26,649 nt of DNA, taken from positions 1 to 26,649 of the forward strand of contig CAZGSG010000045.1 of assembly GCA_964528095.1 (NCBI GenBank), read 5' to 3'. The notes beneath the pieces are model-generated. The model was not told where the DNA came from. It did not search any database and worked only from the letters and a program-made list of their open reading frames with translations. Position 1 is the stretch's first letter; each line of letters starts with the position of its first letter. Both the position numbers and the translations under genes were made by a program. Shown here in pieces: positions 7,411 through 15,756 of the stretch. Source of the stretch: CAZGSG01 sp964528095. GTDB taxonomy: Bacteria; Bacteroidota; Bacteroidia; Chitinophagales; Chitinophagaceae.

Positions 7411-7491
7411 TCTTTCCTTTAAGCTAATCTCAGCTTATGTATTGTTTGCCTAAATAGGCAATTCCCGTTTCACTTTCATATTACGCCGATT

Positions 7492-7647
7492 TTGACAACA
7501 AAATCCAGTAAAAAGAAACGAAAAGTTTCACCACGACCACCGTTCAGGACTTTTAGAAATATTTCTATAATCATCCTGTCCATTTTAATGATAGGCGCTA
7601 TCGTAGCCATTATCATTAAATATTATCGTTTGGTTACTGGATATTAA
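7492..7647 (+). CDS. Uncalled 51-aa single-pass membrane peptide upstream of the RND pump
   Basis: A short frame begins at TTG 7492 and stops with TAA at 7645-7647. The product starts MTTKSSKKKRKVSPRPPF, strongly basic, and continues into one membrane segment (ISIIILSILMIGAIVAIII) ending KYYRLVTGY. A basic cytoplasmic tail and a single helix resemble small regulatory subunits of inner-membrane complexes, but I know no family for it. It fills most of the gap between the DUF6660 gene and czcA, 14 bp before the czcA ATG and in the same orientation. No ATG exists in frame upstream back to 7435. The non-ATG start and short length make this a moderate call. Confidence 0.5.
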   Translation: MTTKSSKKKRKVSPRPPFRTFRNISIIILSILMIGAIVAIIIKYYRLVTGY

Positions 7648-7661
7648 TCCTCTTTAAACAG

Positions 7662-10600
7662 ATGCTAAATAGAATTATTGATTTTTCCGTAAAGAATAAA
7701 TTGGTAATCGGACTTTTTACCCTAGGCTTAATCATTTGGGGTGTCATGTCCTTAAAAACCTTACCAATAGATGCTGTGCCCGATATAACGAATAATCAGG
7801 TACAGGTTATTACCCTTAGCCCTTCATTAGCGACTCAGGAAATAGAACAGTTTATTTCCTATCCGATAGAACAAACCATGTCCACAATTCCTGAGATACA
7901 GGAAGTGAGGTCTATTTCACGGTTCGGTCTTTCAGTTGTTACCATCGTTTTTCACGATGATGCCGATATTTATTGGGCCAGACAACAGGTGGCTGAACGA
8001 CTGCCGGAAGCAAAAAACTCTATTCCTCCGGGTCTCGGTAACCCCGAAATGGCTCCTATTTCTACAGGGCTTGGAGAAATATACCAGTATGTCGTTCACG
8101 CTAAGCCAGGTTACGAGCAGAAATATGATGCCACTGCCTTACGAACTATCCAAGATTGGATTGTGCGAAGGCAATTATTAGGCACTCCTGGAATTGCTGA
8201 AGTCAACAGCTTCGGCGGTTTTTTAAAGCAGTATGAGGTTGCATTAAACATTGACAAATTAAGAAGTTATAATATTTCCATATCAGATATTTTTTCTGCC
8301 CTGGAAAAAAATAACCAAAACACAGGTGGATCTTATATTGACAAAAAGCCCAATGCCTACTTTATCCGAAGTGAAGGCTTAATTAATAGTCTTGATGATA
8401 TTGGAAGAATAGTTGTAAAGAATACTGAAACCGGTGTCCCCATCACCATAAACGACGTAGCAACGGTACGATTTGGAACTGCTACACGCTACGGCGCTCT
8501 TACCCGTGATGACAGAGAAGCGGTTGGTGGCATTGTAATGATGCTAAAGGGTAGCAATGCCAACGAAGTAGTCGCCAGCGTAAAAGCAAAAATGGAGCAA
8601 ATTAAAAAATCATTACCCGAAGGCGTAGCTGTTGAGCCATTTTTAGACCGGAGTGAATTTGTAGGCAGGGCTGTTGATACAGTTAAGAAAAACCTTCTTG
8701 AAGGTGCGTTAATCGTAATCTTTGTATTAGTGCTTTTTCTGGGTAATGTTCGCTCAGGACTTATCGTAGCATCAGTCATTCCGCTTGCAATGCTCTTTGC
8801 TATTTCCTTGATGAAAGTGTTTGGTGTTTCTGGTAACCTGATGAGCTTAGGTGCGATTGATTTTGGATTGATTGTAGATGGGGCGGTAATTATCGTAGAA
8901 GCCACCATGCACCACCTTGTTCATCGAAAGGAAGGGAAAATCACGCAACCGGAAATGGACGCAGAAGTCTCTCATTCAGCAAAACAAATGATGAATTCGG
9001 CGGCTTTTGGTCAAATCATTATCCTTATCGTTTATTTCCCTATCCTGGCATTGGTGGGTATTGAAGGAAAGATGTTCCGTCCAATGGCAGAAACCGTTTC
9101 TTTCGCTATCATCGGCGCTTTAATATTATCGTTGACGTATGTGCCAATGATGAGTTCGTTATTCTTAAGTAAGAAAATTTCGCACAAAAAGAATTTTTCA
9201 GATAAAATGATGGAGCGTATCCAGCGGGGATATAGTCCGCTAATTAAAGGTGCCCTGCGGTTTAAAAGGACCGTGGTGTTGCTTGCCTTCGGTTTATTGG
9301 CAGCCGCCATAGTTGTATTTTCTTTTTTGGGGGGTGAATTTCTTCCGACATTGGAAGAGGGTGACCTTGCCGTCGAAACGCGTCTGCTGGTAGGTAGCTC
9401 TCTGGAGCAGTCCATTGAGAAAGTAACCCAAGCTTCTACTCTGTTAAAGAAAAATTATCCTGAAGTAGAAGAAGTAGTAGGCAAAATAGGAGCATCGGAA
9501 ATACCCACCGATCCTATGCCTATTGAAGCCACGGATCTGACCATTATATTGAAGCCCAAAAAAGAATGGACAAGTGCCATCACAAGAGAGGAATTAGTGG
9601 AAAAGATGCAGAAAACCCTTGAAGCCATTCCAGGAGTGACTTTTGGTTTTTCCCAGCCTATACAATTACGTACGAATGAATTGATATCCGGTGTACGGCA
9701 AGATGTCGGTATCAAGATATTCGGCGATGATTTGGAGGAACTGGCTGATTTGGCAAAAAGGATTGGGGCTTTAATTCCTTCAGTTCCGGGTGCAGAAGAT
9801 CTTTATATCGAACAAGTGTCAGGTTTACCGCAAATCTCTATTAAACTAAACCGCAGTAAGATTGCCCAGTACGGGTTGAACGTAGAAGATATTAATAGTG
9901 CTATCAATAGTGCCTTTGCAGGCGGTATTGCCGGAACTGTATTTGAAGGTCAGAAGCGGTTTGATTTAGTGGTGCGATTAGAACAATCGGAACGGCAAAG
10001 TATCGAAGATGTAAAAAGATTGTTTGTTACTACATCTAATGGTAATCAGGTTCCCTTAGAGCAGGTAGCCGATGTTAGCTATCAGTTAGCGCCCAATCAA
10101 ATACAAAGGGAAGAAGCCCGAAGGAGAATTATAGTAGGTTTTAATGTTCGGGGTAGAGATATTGCTTCTGTCGTAAAAGACATTCAGGCAAAGATTGACC
10201 AGAAAATTAAATTGCCCACTGGTTATTTTATTACTTATGGCGGACAATTTAAAAACCTGGAAGAAGCGAACAAGCGATTGTCGGTGGCGGTACCGGTAGC
10301 GCTTGGATTAATCCTGTTACTGTTATACTTCACTTTTGGTTCGCTGAAATATTCATTGCTCATTTTCACAGCCATTCCCATGTCGGCTATAGGCGGGGTA
10401 TTCGCACTCTGGATACGGGGATTTCCTTTTAGTATATCAGCTGGCGTTGGTTTTATTGCGCTGTTTGGTGTGGCTGTATTAAACGGCATCGTGCTGATTA
10501 CGGAGTTTAACCGGTTAAAAAGGGATGGTATGAGAGATATAAATAGCATAATTCTAACAGGTACAGCTATCCGTTTGCGACCTGTACTAATGACTGCTAC

Positions 10601-12056
10601 CGTAGCATCGTTAGGGTTTATGCCGATGGCATTGTCAACCGGTGCAGGTGGCGAAGTTCAAAAGCCTCTGGCAACAGTGGTGATTGGTGGTTTGATTACT
10701 GCCACGTTATTAACCCTTCTGGTATTGCCTGTGTTATATTCTTTTGTAGAAAAGATAAAACCACGTAAGAAAAAAGTAAAACCAGGAGGCATTGCCTCTC
10801 CCACGGCAATAATGTTGCTTTTTTCGTTGGGCATTGCAGGTGTAAGTCAAGCACAAACCCCTGTAACCACTCCGCCAGCGCTTTCTACCATTGATTTGCC
10901 CACAGCGATAAGCAATTCACTGGCAGTAAATCCAAATACGAGAGTGGGAATGTTGGGTGTTCAATACCAGCAGGCACTCAAAGGTTCTGTACGGGATTTG
11001 GGAAAAACGAATATTAATCTTACGTATGGTCAGTATAACAGCCCTGTTCCATACGATAATAACATCACGATTATCCAAAACATTCCTAATCCTGTTTATT
11101 TAAAGAGGTTGTCGGAATTGGCAGAAGCAAATATTAATGCCAGCCGTTTTCAAACGAGGATTTATCAAAGCCAGATAGCATATCAGGTAAAAAGTATTTA
11201 TTACAACCTGCTTTATCGCACAGAACAAAGAAAACTTAACCAGGAATTGATAACGCTTTATGAGCGGATTTTACGGGCAGCAGAGGTTCGGTTCAAAACA
11301 GGCGAAACGAATATCCTGGAAACGTATAATGCTAATACCCGATTGCAGGAAGCCACTGCACAACTGCAACAAACCAATGAATACATTCGTACTCACTTGC
11401 AACAAATACGGCAGTTTACCAGAGATAGCTCTGTCGAAAACATTGCTGATACTGTTTTGAAGGAAAAAACGGTTGCAGTAACTCTTGACAGTTCTATCCT
11501 TGGCAATAACCCGCAGTTGCAAGCGTTGCGAAGCCAAATAGAAGTAGCGTCCAGAGAAATACGTGTTGAAAAAAGTAAACTGTTGCCCGACTTCAGTATT
11601 GGGTATTTTAATCAATCGCTTGTAGGCACTCATGAAAAAGACGGCGTCTCCAAATATTATGGTGTGGGCAAACGCTTTCAGGGAATAGAGGCTGGAATTA
11701 GTATTCCGCTTTTTTCTAAACCGCAAAGAGCAAGGATTAGAGCAGCAGAAATCAACCAGCAGATTCAAGAGGCACAGGTGGATGCTTTCTATTTCGGTTT
11801 GTTCCAACGTGGTTCAACGTTGCTTTCCGACTTAAGGCGTCTGCAAATCCAAATTGACTTTTACAGGAATACAGCTATTCCACAAGCTAATCTTCTCATC
11901 ACTACTTCTCAACGGGCATTTGAAGCAGGCGAGCTGGATTACTACCAGCTTTCTCAGTCCATCAATAACGCTGTAGACGTACGTAAACAATATATAGAAC
12001 TACTTAATCAATATAATCAAACAGCTATCGAACTGGAACTAATCGCTGGCTTGTAA
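7662..12056 (+). CDS. czcA: CzcA-type heavy-metal RND pump fused to a TolC-like outer-membrane channel
   Basis: Residues 1-1040 are a full HME-RND proton/metal antiporter with 12 membrane segments. The TM4 signature is DFGLIVDGAVIIVE, with Asp400, Asp406 and Glu413 as the proton-relay triad. This form is typical of divalent-cation pumps (Zn, Co, Cd, Ni); Cu/Ag pumps such as E. coli CusA have AVGAMVDAAIVMIE. The CusA copper-binding Met after RIDM is replaced (RTNELISGVRQDVG), again favouring divalent metals. Residues 1043-1065 look like an embedded signal or membrane segment (IMLLFSLGIAGVSQAQ), then 1066-1464 form a TolC/CzcC-like helical outer-membrane factor. This fusion is common in Bacteroidota. 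The czcB adaptor starts 21 bp downstream. Databases often label such proteins CusA/CzcA. Confidence 0.93.
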   Translation: MLNRIIDFSVKNKLVIGLFTLGLIIWGVMSLKTLPIDAVPDITNNQVQVITLSPSLATQEIEQFISYPIEQTMSTIPEIQEVRSISRFGLSVVTIVFHDDADIYWARQQVAERLPEAKNSIPPGLGNPEMAPISTGLGEIYQYVVHAKPGYEQKYDATALRTIQDWIVRRQLLGTPGIAEVNSFGGFLKQYEVALNIDKLRSYNISISDIFSALEKNNQNTGGSYIDKKPNAYFIRSEGLINSLDDIGRIVVKNTETGVPITINDVATVRFGTATRYGALTRDDREAVGGIVMMLKGSNANEVVASVKAKMEQIKKSLPEGVAVEPFLDRSEFVGRAVDTVKKNLLEGALIVIFVLVLFLGNVRSGLIVASVIPLAMLFAISLMKVFGVSGNLMSLGAIDFGLIVDGAVIIVEATMHHLVHRKEGKITQPEMDAEVSHSAKQMMNSAAFGQIIILIVYFPILALVGIEGKMFRPMAETVSFAIIGALILSLTYVPMMSSLFLSKKISHKKNFSDKMMERIQRGYSPLIKGALRFKRTVVLLAFGLLAAAIVVFSFLGGEFLPTLEEGDLAVETRLLVGSSLEQSIEKVTQASTLLKKNYPEVEEVVGKIGASEIPTDPMPIEATDLTIILKPKKEWTSAITREELVEKMQKTLEAIPGVTFGFSQPIQLRTNELISGVRQDVGIKIFGDDLEELADLAKRIGALIPSVPGAEDLYIEQVSGLPQISIKLNRSKIAQYGLNVEDINSAINSAFAGGIAGTVFEGQKRFDLVVRLEQSERQSIEDVKRLFVTTSNGNQVPLEQVADVSYQLAPNQIQREEARRRIIVGFNVRGRDIASVVKDIQAKIDQKIKLPTGYFITYGGQFKNLEEANKRLSVAVPVALGLILLLLYFTFGSLKYSLLIFTAIPMSAIGGVFALWIRGFPFSISAGVGFIALFGVAVLNGIVLITEFNRLKRDGMRDINSIILTGTAIRLRPVLMTATVASLGFMPMALSTGAGGEVQKPLATVVIGGLITATLLTLLVLPVLYSFVEKIKPRKKKVKPGGIASPTAIMLLFSLGIAGVSQAQTPVTTPPALSTIDLPTAISNSLAVNPNTRVGMLGVQYQQALKGSVRDLGKTNINLTYGQYNSPVPYDNNITIIQNIPNPVYLKRLSELAEANINASRFQTRIYQSQIAYQVKSIYYNLLYRTEQRKLNQELITLYERILRAAEVRFKTGETNILETYNANTRLQEATAQLQQTNEYIRTHLQQIRQFTRDSSVENIADTVLKEKTVAVTLDSSILGNNPQLQALRSQIEVASREIRVEKSKLLPDFSIGYFNQSLVGTHEKDGVSKYYGVGKRFQGIEAGISIPLFSKPQRARIRAAEINQQIQEAQVDAFYFGLFQRGSTLLSDLRRLQIQIDFYRNTAIPQANLLITTSQRAFEAGELDYYQLSQSINNAVDVRKQYIELLNQYNQTAIELELIAGL

Positions 12057-12077
12057 AATTAAAAATCAATAGTCATT

Positions 12078-13286
12078 ATGCTTAATTCATTTTATAAACC
12101 GCTTTTCATTGCCGCCTTATTTTTGGCAGCCTGTTCTTCAAAAAAGTCGGAAGAAACGCAATCAGAAAAGCAAACAGTAAAAACGGTAGACCCCAACATC
12201 GTGGAGTTTACTCAAACGCAGTACAATGCAGTTGGCGTTCAGTTAGGAAATGTAACAGAAAAAAACCTTTCCAATTACATCAAAGCATCAGGAACCATTG
12301 ATGTTCCTCCGCAGCAAACCATAAGCATCACTTCCCCTTACGGAGGCAATATAAAAACGATGAATGTAATTGAAGGGAAATACATAGGAAAAGGACAGGT
12401 AGTTGCTACTATTGAAAACCCCGAGTTTGTACAAATTCAGCAGGATTACATGGAAAGCAGCAGCCAATTATCTTTCTTAAAGCAAGACCTTACAAGGCAG
12501 GAAGAGTTGGTAAAAGAAAACATCGCTGCTCGTAAATCGCTCCAGAGAGCGCAGAGCGAATACAATAGTATGGTGGCGAGGGTTGAGGGATTGAAGGCAA
12601 AATTGCGTATGATTAATATTAACCCTGCCCGTGTTAATCATGGCAATTTCACTCCAAGGTCAAATATCTATGCTCCGCAAGGTGGATATGTAACAAAAGT
12701 GTATGCTAATGTAGGAAAATTCGTGAGCGCAAATGAAGTTATAACCGACCTTGCTAATACGAATAATATGCTGGTACGTGTGCGGGTGTTCGAAAAGGAT
12801 ATTCCTCACATTTCTTTAGGGCAAACCATCCGCTTCAGCGCTACTGGACAAAGTGACGAGCATATAGCAAAAGTTTCTCTAATTGGTAAAGACATTCACG
12901 AAGACCGTACGGTGGATGTACTTGCCCGTATCTCAAGCCCATCCTCAGACTTGCTGCCAGGTATGTTTGTGAATGCTATTATTGAGTTAGGGGCATCTGC
13001 CTTGCCGGCCTTGCCACAGGAAGCCGTCGTACAGTCTGGAGGTAAAAACTACATTTTTATTTTAGCAGAAAATACGGAAACAACTGCAGCAAACACAACG
13101 GATAGTACAGAAAAAGCCGAAGAACAAAATATCGCTTTCCGTATGGTAGAAGTAGGCGTAGGCATTACGGAAAATGGATTTACGGCTGTTACTCTTCCCG
13201 AAGGTTTTAACATGCAAAGCAAGGTAGTGTTAAAAGGCGCTTACGACTTATTATCTAAAATGAAAAATGCAGAAGAGGAAGAATAA
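12078..13286 (+). CDS. czcB: CzcB/CusB-like periplasmic adaptor lipoprotein of the RND pump
   Basis: This 402-aa protein has a lipoprotein signal with lipobox LAAC (Cys19), so it should be anchored in a membrane facing the periplasm. Behind it come the barrel-sandwich (lipoyl-like) halves around NIKTMNVIEGKYIGKGQVVA and IYAPQGGYVTKVYANVGKFV, separated by a helical hairpin with FLKQDLTRQEELVKENIAAR (about residues 133-152). A beta-barrel and membrane-proximal domain follow to the C-terminus. These are the domains of the membrane-fusion family (HlyD/RND adaptor) that bridges pump and channel. It is 21 bp downstream of the CzcA-TolC fusion, so the two genes encode the whole tripartite pump. No His-rich metal-binding extension is seen. 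Confidence 0.93.
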   Translation: MLNSFYKPLFIAALFLAACSSKKSEETQSEKQTVKTVDPNIVEFTQTQYNAVGVQLGNVTEKNLSNYIKASGTIDVPPQQTISITSPYGGNIKTMNVIEGKYIGKGQVVATIENPEFVQIQQDYMESSSQLSFLKQDLTRQEELVKENIAARKSLQRAQSEYNSMVARVEGLKAKLRMININPARVNHGNFTPRSNIYAPQGGYVTKVYANVGKFVSANEVITDLANTNNMLVRVRVFEKDIPHISLGQTIRFSATGQSDEHIAKVSLIGKDIHEDRTVDVLARISSPSSDLLPGMFVNAIIELGASALPALPQEAVVQSGGKNYIFILAENTETTAANTTDSTEKAEEQNIAFRMVEVGVGITENGFTAVTLPEGFNMQSKVVLKGAYDLLSKMKNAEEEE

Positions 13287-13291
13287 TCATA

Positions 13292-13360
13292 TGGGTTGGA
13301 GCCCTGCATGGTTCTTACCCTATGGAAGAACTATTATTGAATAGCAGGGTTTCCGACCCA
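13292..13360. repeat. Long interrupted inverted repeat (hairpin element) between czcB and the Fur gene
   Basis: TGGGTTGGA (13292-13300) and TCCGACCCA (13352-13360) pair over 9 bp with one G-U. CCCTGC (13302-13307) pairs with GCAGGG (13344-13349), and inside the loop GTTCTT (13311-13316) pairs with AAGAAC (13326-13331). It starts 6 bp after the czcB stop. It may be the operon terminator or a REP/MITE-like repeat unit; no T-tract follows. Confidence 0.5.
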
Positions 13361-13417
13361 CCATTGTAACATTGTAGCAACACAACGCAAGTATAAATCG
13401 GTAAAACAAACGATCCA

Positions 13418-13834
13418 ATGAGCATGGAACTGGAAAACGTCTTGATTGCAAAGCAAGTTAATCCTACGGCAGTGCGACTGCTGGTTTTGGAATATTTATT
13501 AAAGCAGAAAGCAGCCATTAGCCTGAGCGATTTGGAAACGGAACTGCATCGGGCGGACAGAGTAACACTTTACAGAACGCTAAAAACGTTTGAAGAAAAA
13601 GGCATCATTCACACCATTAAAGACGGAACAGAAGTAACCAAATATGCGCTATGCCAAGATGAATGCAATAACGGACTTCATTCAGACATGCACATCCACT
13701 TCTATTGTACAAACTGTAAGGAATTGTATTGTTTGCCGAAGGTGCAAATACCCAAATTAAACCTTCCGGATGATTTTAATCTTCAGGAAATGAGCTTAGT
13801 AGCAAGAGGCATTTGTAAAAATTGTAAAAAATGA
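13418..13834 (+). CDS. Fur-family metal-responsive transcriptional regulator (possibly Zur-like)
   Basis: This 138-aa protein has a winged-helix DNA-binding half (residues 1-78, with ADRVTLYRTLKTFEEKGII as recognition helix and wing) and a C-terminal metal domain. Two CxxC pairs (Cys97/Cys100 in CTNC, Cys133/Cys136 in CKNC) form the structural zinc site of the family. His88, His92 and His94 plus Cys79/Cys83 are possible sensing ligands. Its place between czcCBA-type genes and a metal-sequestration gene suggests it controls this block. Which metal it senses cannot be read from the sequence; Zur- or PerR-like roles are both possible. ATG 13424 is an alternative start. A TTGT/ACAA-flanked AT-rich stretch lies at 13364-13385, an unproven operator candidate. 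Confidence 0.88.
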   Translation: MSMELENVLIAKQVNPTAVRLLVLEYLLKQKAAISLSDLETELHRADRVTLYRTLKTFEEKGIIHTIKDGTEVTKYALCQDECNNGLHSDMHIHFYCTNCKELYCLPKVQIPKLNLPDDFNLQEMSLVARGICKNCKK

Positions 13835-13840
13835 ATGCAA

Positions 13841-13887
13841 TTGAGTTGCATCACCAATCAAATAATTTTGTAATCCTCAAATTGAGG
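13841..13887 (+). promoter_or_regulatory. Promoter with operator-like palindrome for the Csp-like gene
   Basis: TTG (13841-13843), a 19-bp spacer and TAATTTTG (13863-13870) match the Bacteroidota -33/-7 arrangement well. CCTCAA-A-TTGAGG (13875-13887), a perfect palindrome around one base, covers the expected transcription start, where a repressor would block initiation. The Fur-family protein encoded just upstream is an obvious but untested candidate. Confidence 0.55.
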
Positions 13888-13913
13888 GCATTTTTCACTT
13901 AAAAACAAATACG

Positions 13914-14285
13914 ATGGAACATCAACAAAGTGGTCATCATCATTCAGGGCACAAACACGAAGCCCTCATTCAGCAACTTTTAGCCTGTGCTACTGCCTGC
14001 GAAAATTGCGCAGCTTCTTGTTTGGACGAGCAAGACGTAACACCAATGGCGCATTGCATTGAACTGGACAGAGATTGTGCAGACGTATGCTTTCTCGGCG
14101 CTCAGCTATTAATCAGAGATAGCGAATTTGCTCATGATTATCTGGCTGTTTGCGAAAAAGTATGCCGCGAATGCGCCGAAGAGTGCGGTAAACATGAACA
14201 TGAGCATTGTAAAAAATGTGCAGAGGAATGCCGTAAATGTGCCGATGCTTGTCATGCACATCACGGAAATGTTCAGGTAAGCTAA
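13914..14285 (+). CDS. Four-helix-bundle copper-binding protein (Csp-like, DUF326)
   Basis: This 123-aa protein has 16 cysteines placed along helices in CxxxC and CxxC patterns (for example LLACATACENCAASC and CRECAEEC), plus a His-rich N-terminus (HHHSGHKH). This is the layout of the copper storage proteins Csp/DUF326, in which Cys residues line the inside of a four-helix bundle and hold many Cu(I) ions. There is no signal or Tat peptide, so it should be cytosolic, like Csp3. A well-formed promoter lies upstream and a strong terminator (14293-14330) follows, so it is probably a single-gene transcription unit. Copper binding is inferred from family; other soft metals are possible. Confidence 0.85.
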   Translation: MEHQQSGHHHSGHKHEALIQQLLACATACENCAASCLDEQDVTPMAHCIELDRDCADVCFLGAQLLIRDSEFAHDYLAVCEKVCRECAEECGKHEHEHCKKCAEECRKCADACHAHHGNVQVS

Positions 14286-14292
14286 ATGCCGT

Positions 14293-14330
14293 TAAAGTAT
14301 GTGCAGTGTAAAGTGCCTGCACATACTTTA
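14293..14330 (+). terminator. Strong rho-independent-type terminator after the Csp-like gene
   Basis: TAAAGTATGTGCAG (14293-14306) and CTGCACATACTTTA (14317-14330) form a perfect 14-bp stem with a 10-nt loop, followed by the T-rich TTCCTTTTTATT. It begins 7 bp after the stop codon. Confidence 0.85.
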
Positions 14331-14373
14331 TTCCTTTTTATTAATCATTAAACAAAAAAGCAATGAGATTGAA

Positions 14374-14466
14374 TTGTTGGAAGTGCGTGGTGTTGATATC
14401 CGCATTACTTGGGCTGATAAGCACTTTATAGAATTTGAGAGACGTTATAAAAAAACAAACGCTTGA
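14374..14466 (+). other. Possible tiny ORF or gene relic between terminator and zf-TFIIB gene
   Basis: A frame with protein-like composition (LLEVRGVDIRITWADKHFIE..., ending at TGA 14464-14466) lies downstream of the terminator but has only TTG or ATT as possible starts. An ATG at 14363 is one frame off and yields just 22 residues. It may be a small peptide gene or the remnant of one damaged by a single-base change. Not recognised; low confidence. Confidence 0.2.
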
Positions 14467-14503
14467 AGTATAAGTAACATTATTCCTAAATAAGTTCTCA
14501 ACT

Positions 14504-14791
14504 ATGAAATGTCCAAACTGCAACGAAACATTAGCCATGACCGAAAGGCAAGGCATTGAAATTGATTATTGCCCCAATTGCCGGGGTGTATGGCTTGATA
14601 AAGGCGAGCTGGATAAAATTATTGAAAAATCGCTGGAGCAACGAACGCCTGAACCCAATCAGTCCAATCCAAGTTACAACAATCCTAATTACCAGGGTGG
14701 TTATGGAGGAGGAGGCCATCAGGACAGCAAGCACGGCGCGTATGGTAAACATGGCAGACGTGGCTTTTTGGGTAATCTGCTTGATTTTTAA
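14504..14791 (+). CDS. zf-TFIIB domain protein
   Basis: This 95-aa protein begins with a zinc ribbon: CPNC (residues 3-6) and CPNC (residues 23-26) followed by RGVWLDKGELDKII, the signature of the zf-TFIIB family. The rest is a flexible Gly/Asn/Tyr/His-rich tail (GGYGGGGH) ending in RRGFLGNLLDF, similar to other members in which a low-complexity linker precedes a short C-terminal motif. The biochemical role of the family is unknown. It starts the gene pair with the CDF exporter, whose ATG is 22 bp downstream. Its placement in a metal block may reflect zinc binding, but many non-metal loci also carry it. Confidence 0.85.
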   Translation: MKCPNCNETLAMTERQGIEIDYCPNCRGVWLDKGELDKIIEKSLEQRTPEPNQSNPSYNNPNYQGGYGGGGHQDSKHGAYGKHGRRGFLGNLLDF

Positions 14792-14813
14792 TCACAAAAA
14801 ATAGCATTAAGGT

Positions 14814-15701
14814 ATGTCGGGAAATCATGCATCGGCAGGTTATAAAAACAAAAGGAAGCTTGTAATTGTACTCACCTTAACAAGCTCGTATCTCATTGCC
14901 GAAGTAATTGGTGGTATTCTTACTAAAAGCCTTGCTTTATTGGCAGATGCCGGGCACATGCTTACTGATGTGGGCGGCCTGGCATTGGCATTGTTTGCAA
15001 TTAACGTGACACAGCGTGCTGCTTCGGCCAAACGTACCTATGGTTTTTACCGCGCCGAAATTTTAGCCGCCCTTGCCAATGCTGTTGTATTAATCGGTAT
15101 CTCACTTTACATTTTGTACGAAGCATACCTGCGCTTCTTAAATCCCCCCAAAGTAGAAAGTAAGGCTATGCTTATTGTAGCCGCCATCGGGTTGGTTGTA
15201 AATATCACGGGTATGATGATTTTAAAAAAAGGTTCTGGCGAAAGTCTGAATATGAAGGGAGCTTATTTTGAAGTGCTATCCGATATGCTTACCTCTGTTG
15301 GCGTTATTGTAGCCGGCATTATTATGCTTACTACAGGTTGGTATTATGCTGACCCGATTTTATCTGCCGGTATAGGCTTATTTATTCTACCCCGTACATG
15401 GATACTCCTGAAAGATGCTGTAGGTGTGCTTTTGGAAGGGACACCGAGCGATGTAAACCTGGAGGAACTACGCATAGGTATTGCAAGTATTCCCGGTGTA
15501 AAAGCCGTTCACGATTTGCATGTATGGACACTCACTTCAGGATATAATGCTATGAGTGCGCATATTATTATCAATGAAGGTTTGCCTTACAATGAAACTT
15601 TACAATTAATAAACGACGCTATTATGGCTAATTATAAAATTCATCATACTACCATACAAATAGAAATGGATAGATATAAAGAACAGGAAACGCATTTGTA
15701 A
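14814..15701 (+). CDS. czcD: CDF-family cation efflux protein (CzcD-like)
   Basis: This 295-aa protein has six membrane segments and a C-terminal cytoplasmic domain (about residues 210-285) ending in HHTTIQIE, as in CzcD/ZitB. The TM2 metal site is present: LADAGHMLTD with Asp45, His48 and Asp52. The TM5 site reads YFEVLSDMLTS with Glu153 and Asp157; Glu stands where zinc exporters usually have His. CDF proteins exchange cytoplasmic Zn2+/Cd2+/Co2+ for protons and would hand metal to the periplasm for the CzcA pump. The Glu variant could shift metal preference. No His-rich loop between TM4 and TM5 is seen, and the N-terminus has one His only. Confidence 0.92.
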   Translation: MSGNHASAGYKNKRKLVIVLTLTSSYLIAEVIGGILTKSLALLADAGHMLTDVGGLALALFAINVTQRAASAKRTYGFYRAEILAALANAVVLIGISLYILYEAYLRFLNPPKVESKAMLIVAAIGLVVNITGMMILKKGSGESLNMKGAYFEVLSDMLTSVGVIVAGIIMLTTGWYYADPILSAGIGLFILPRTWILLKDAVGVLLEGTPSDVNLEELRIGIASIPGVKAVHDLHVWTLTSGYNAMSAHIIINEGLPYNETLQLINDAIMANYKIHHTTIQIEMDRYKEQETHL

Positions 15702-15756
15702 CGCTATTACAACCATGCGTGTAACTTATGGTGCAGCAAATAAATGATTCACAGGT

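Noticed and set aside
11271..11807. A 178-codon open frame on the minus strand inside czcA
   Set aside because: It lies entirely opposite the TolC-like domain, has no family resemblance and a composition expected of a complementary-strand shadow.
7662..12056. Calling the RND pump CusA (copper/silver)
   Set aside because: TM4 reads DFGLIVDGAVIIVE and the CusA methionine region is RTNELISG, both pointing to the divalent-metal CzcA type.
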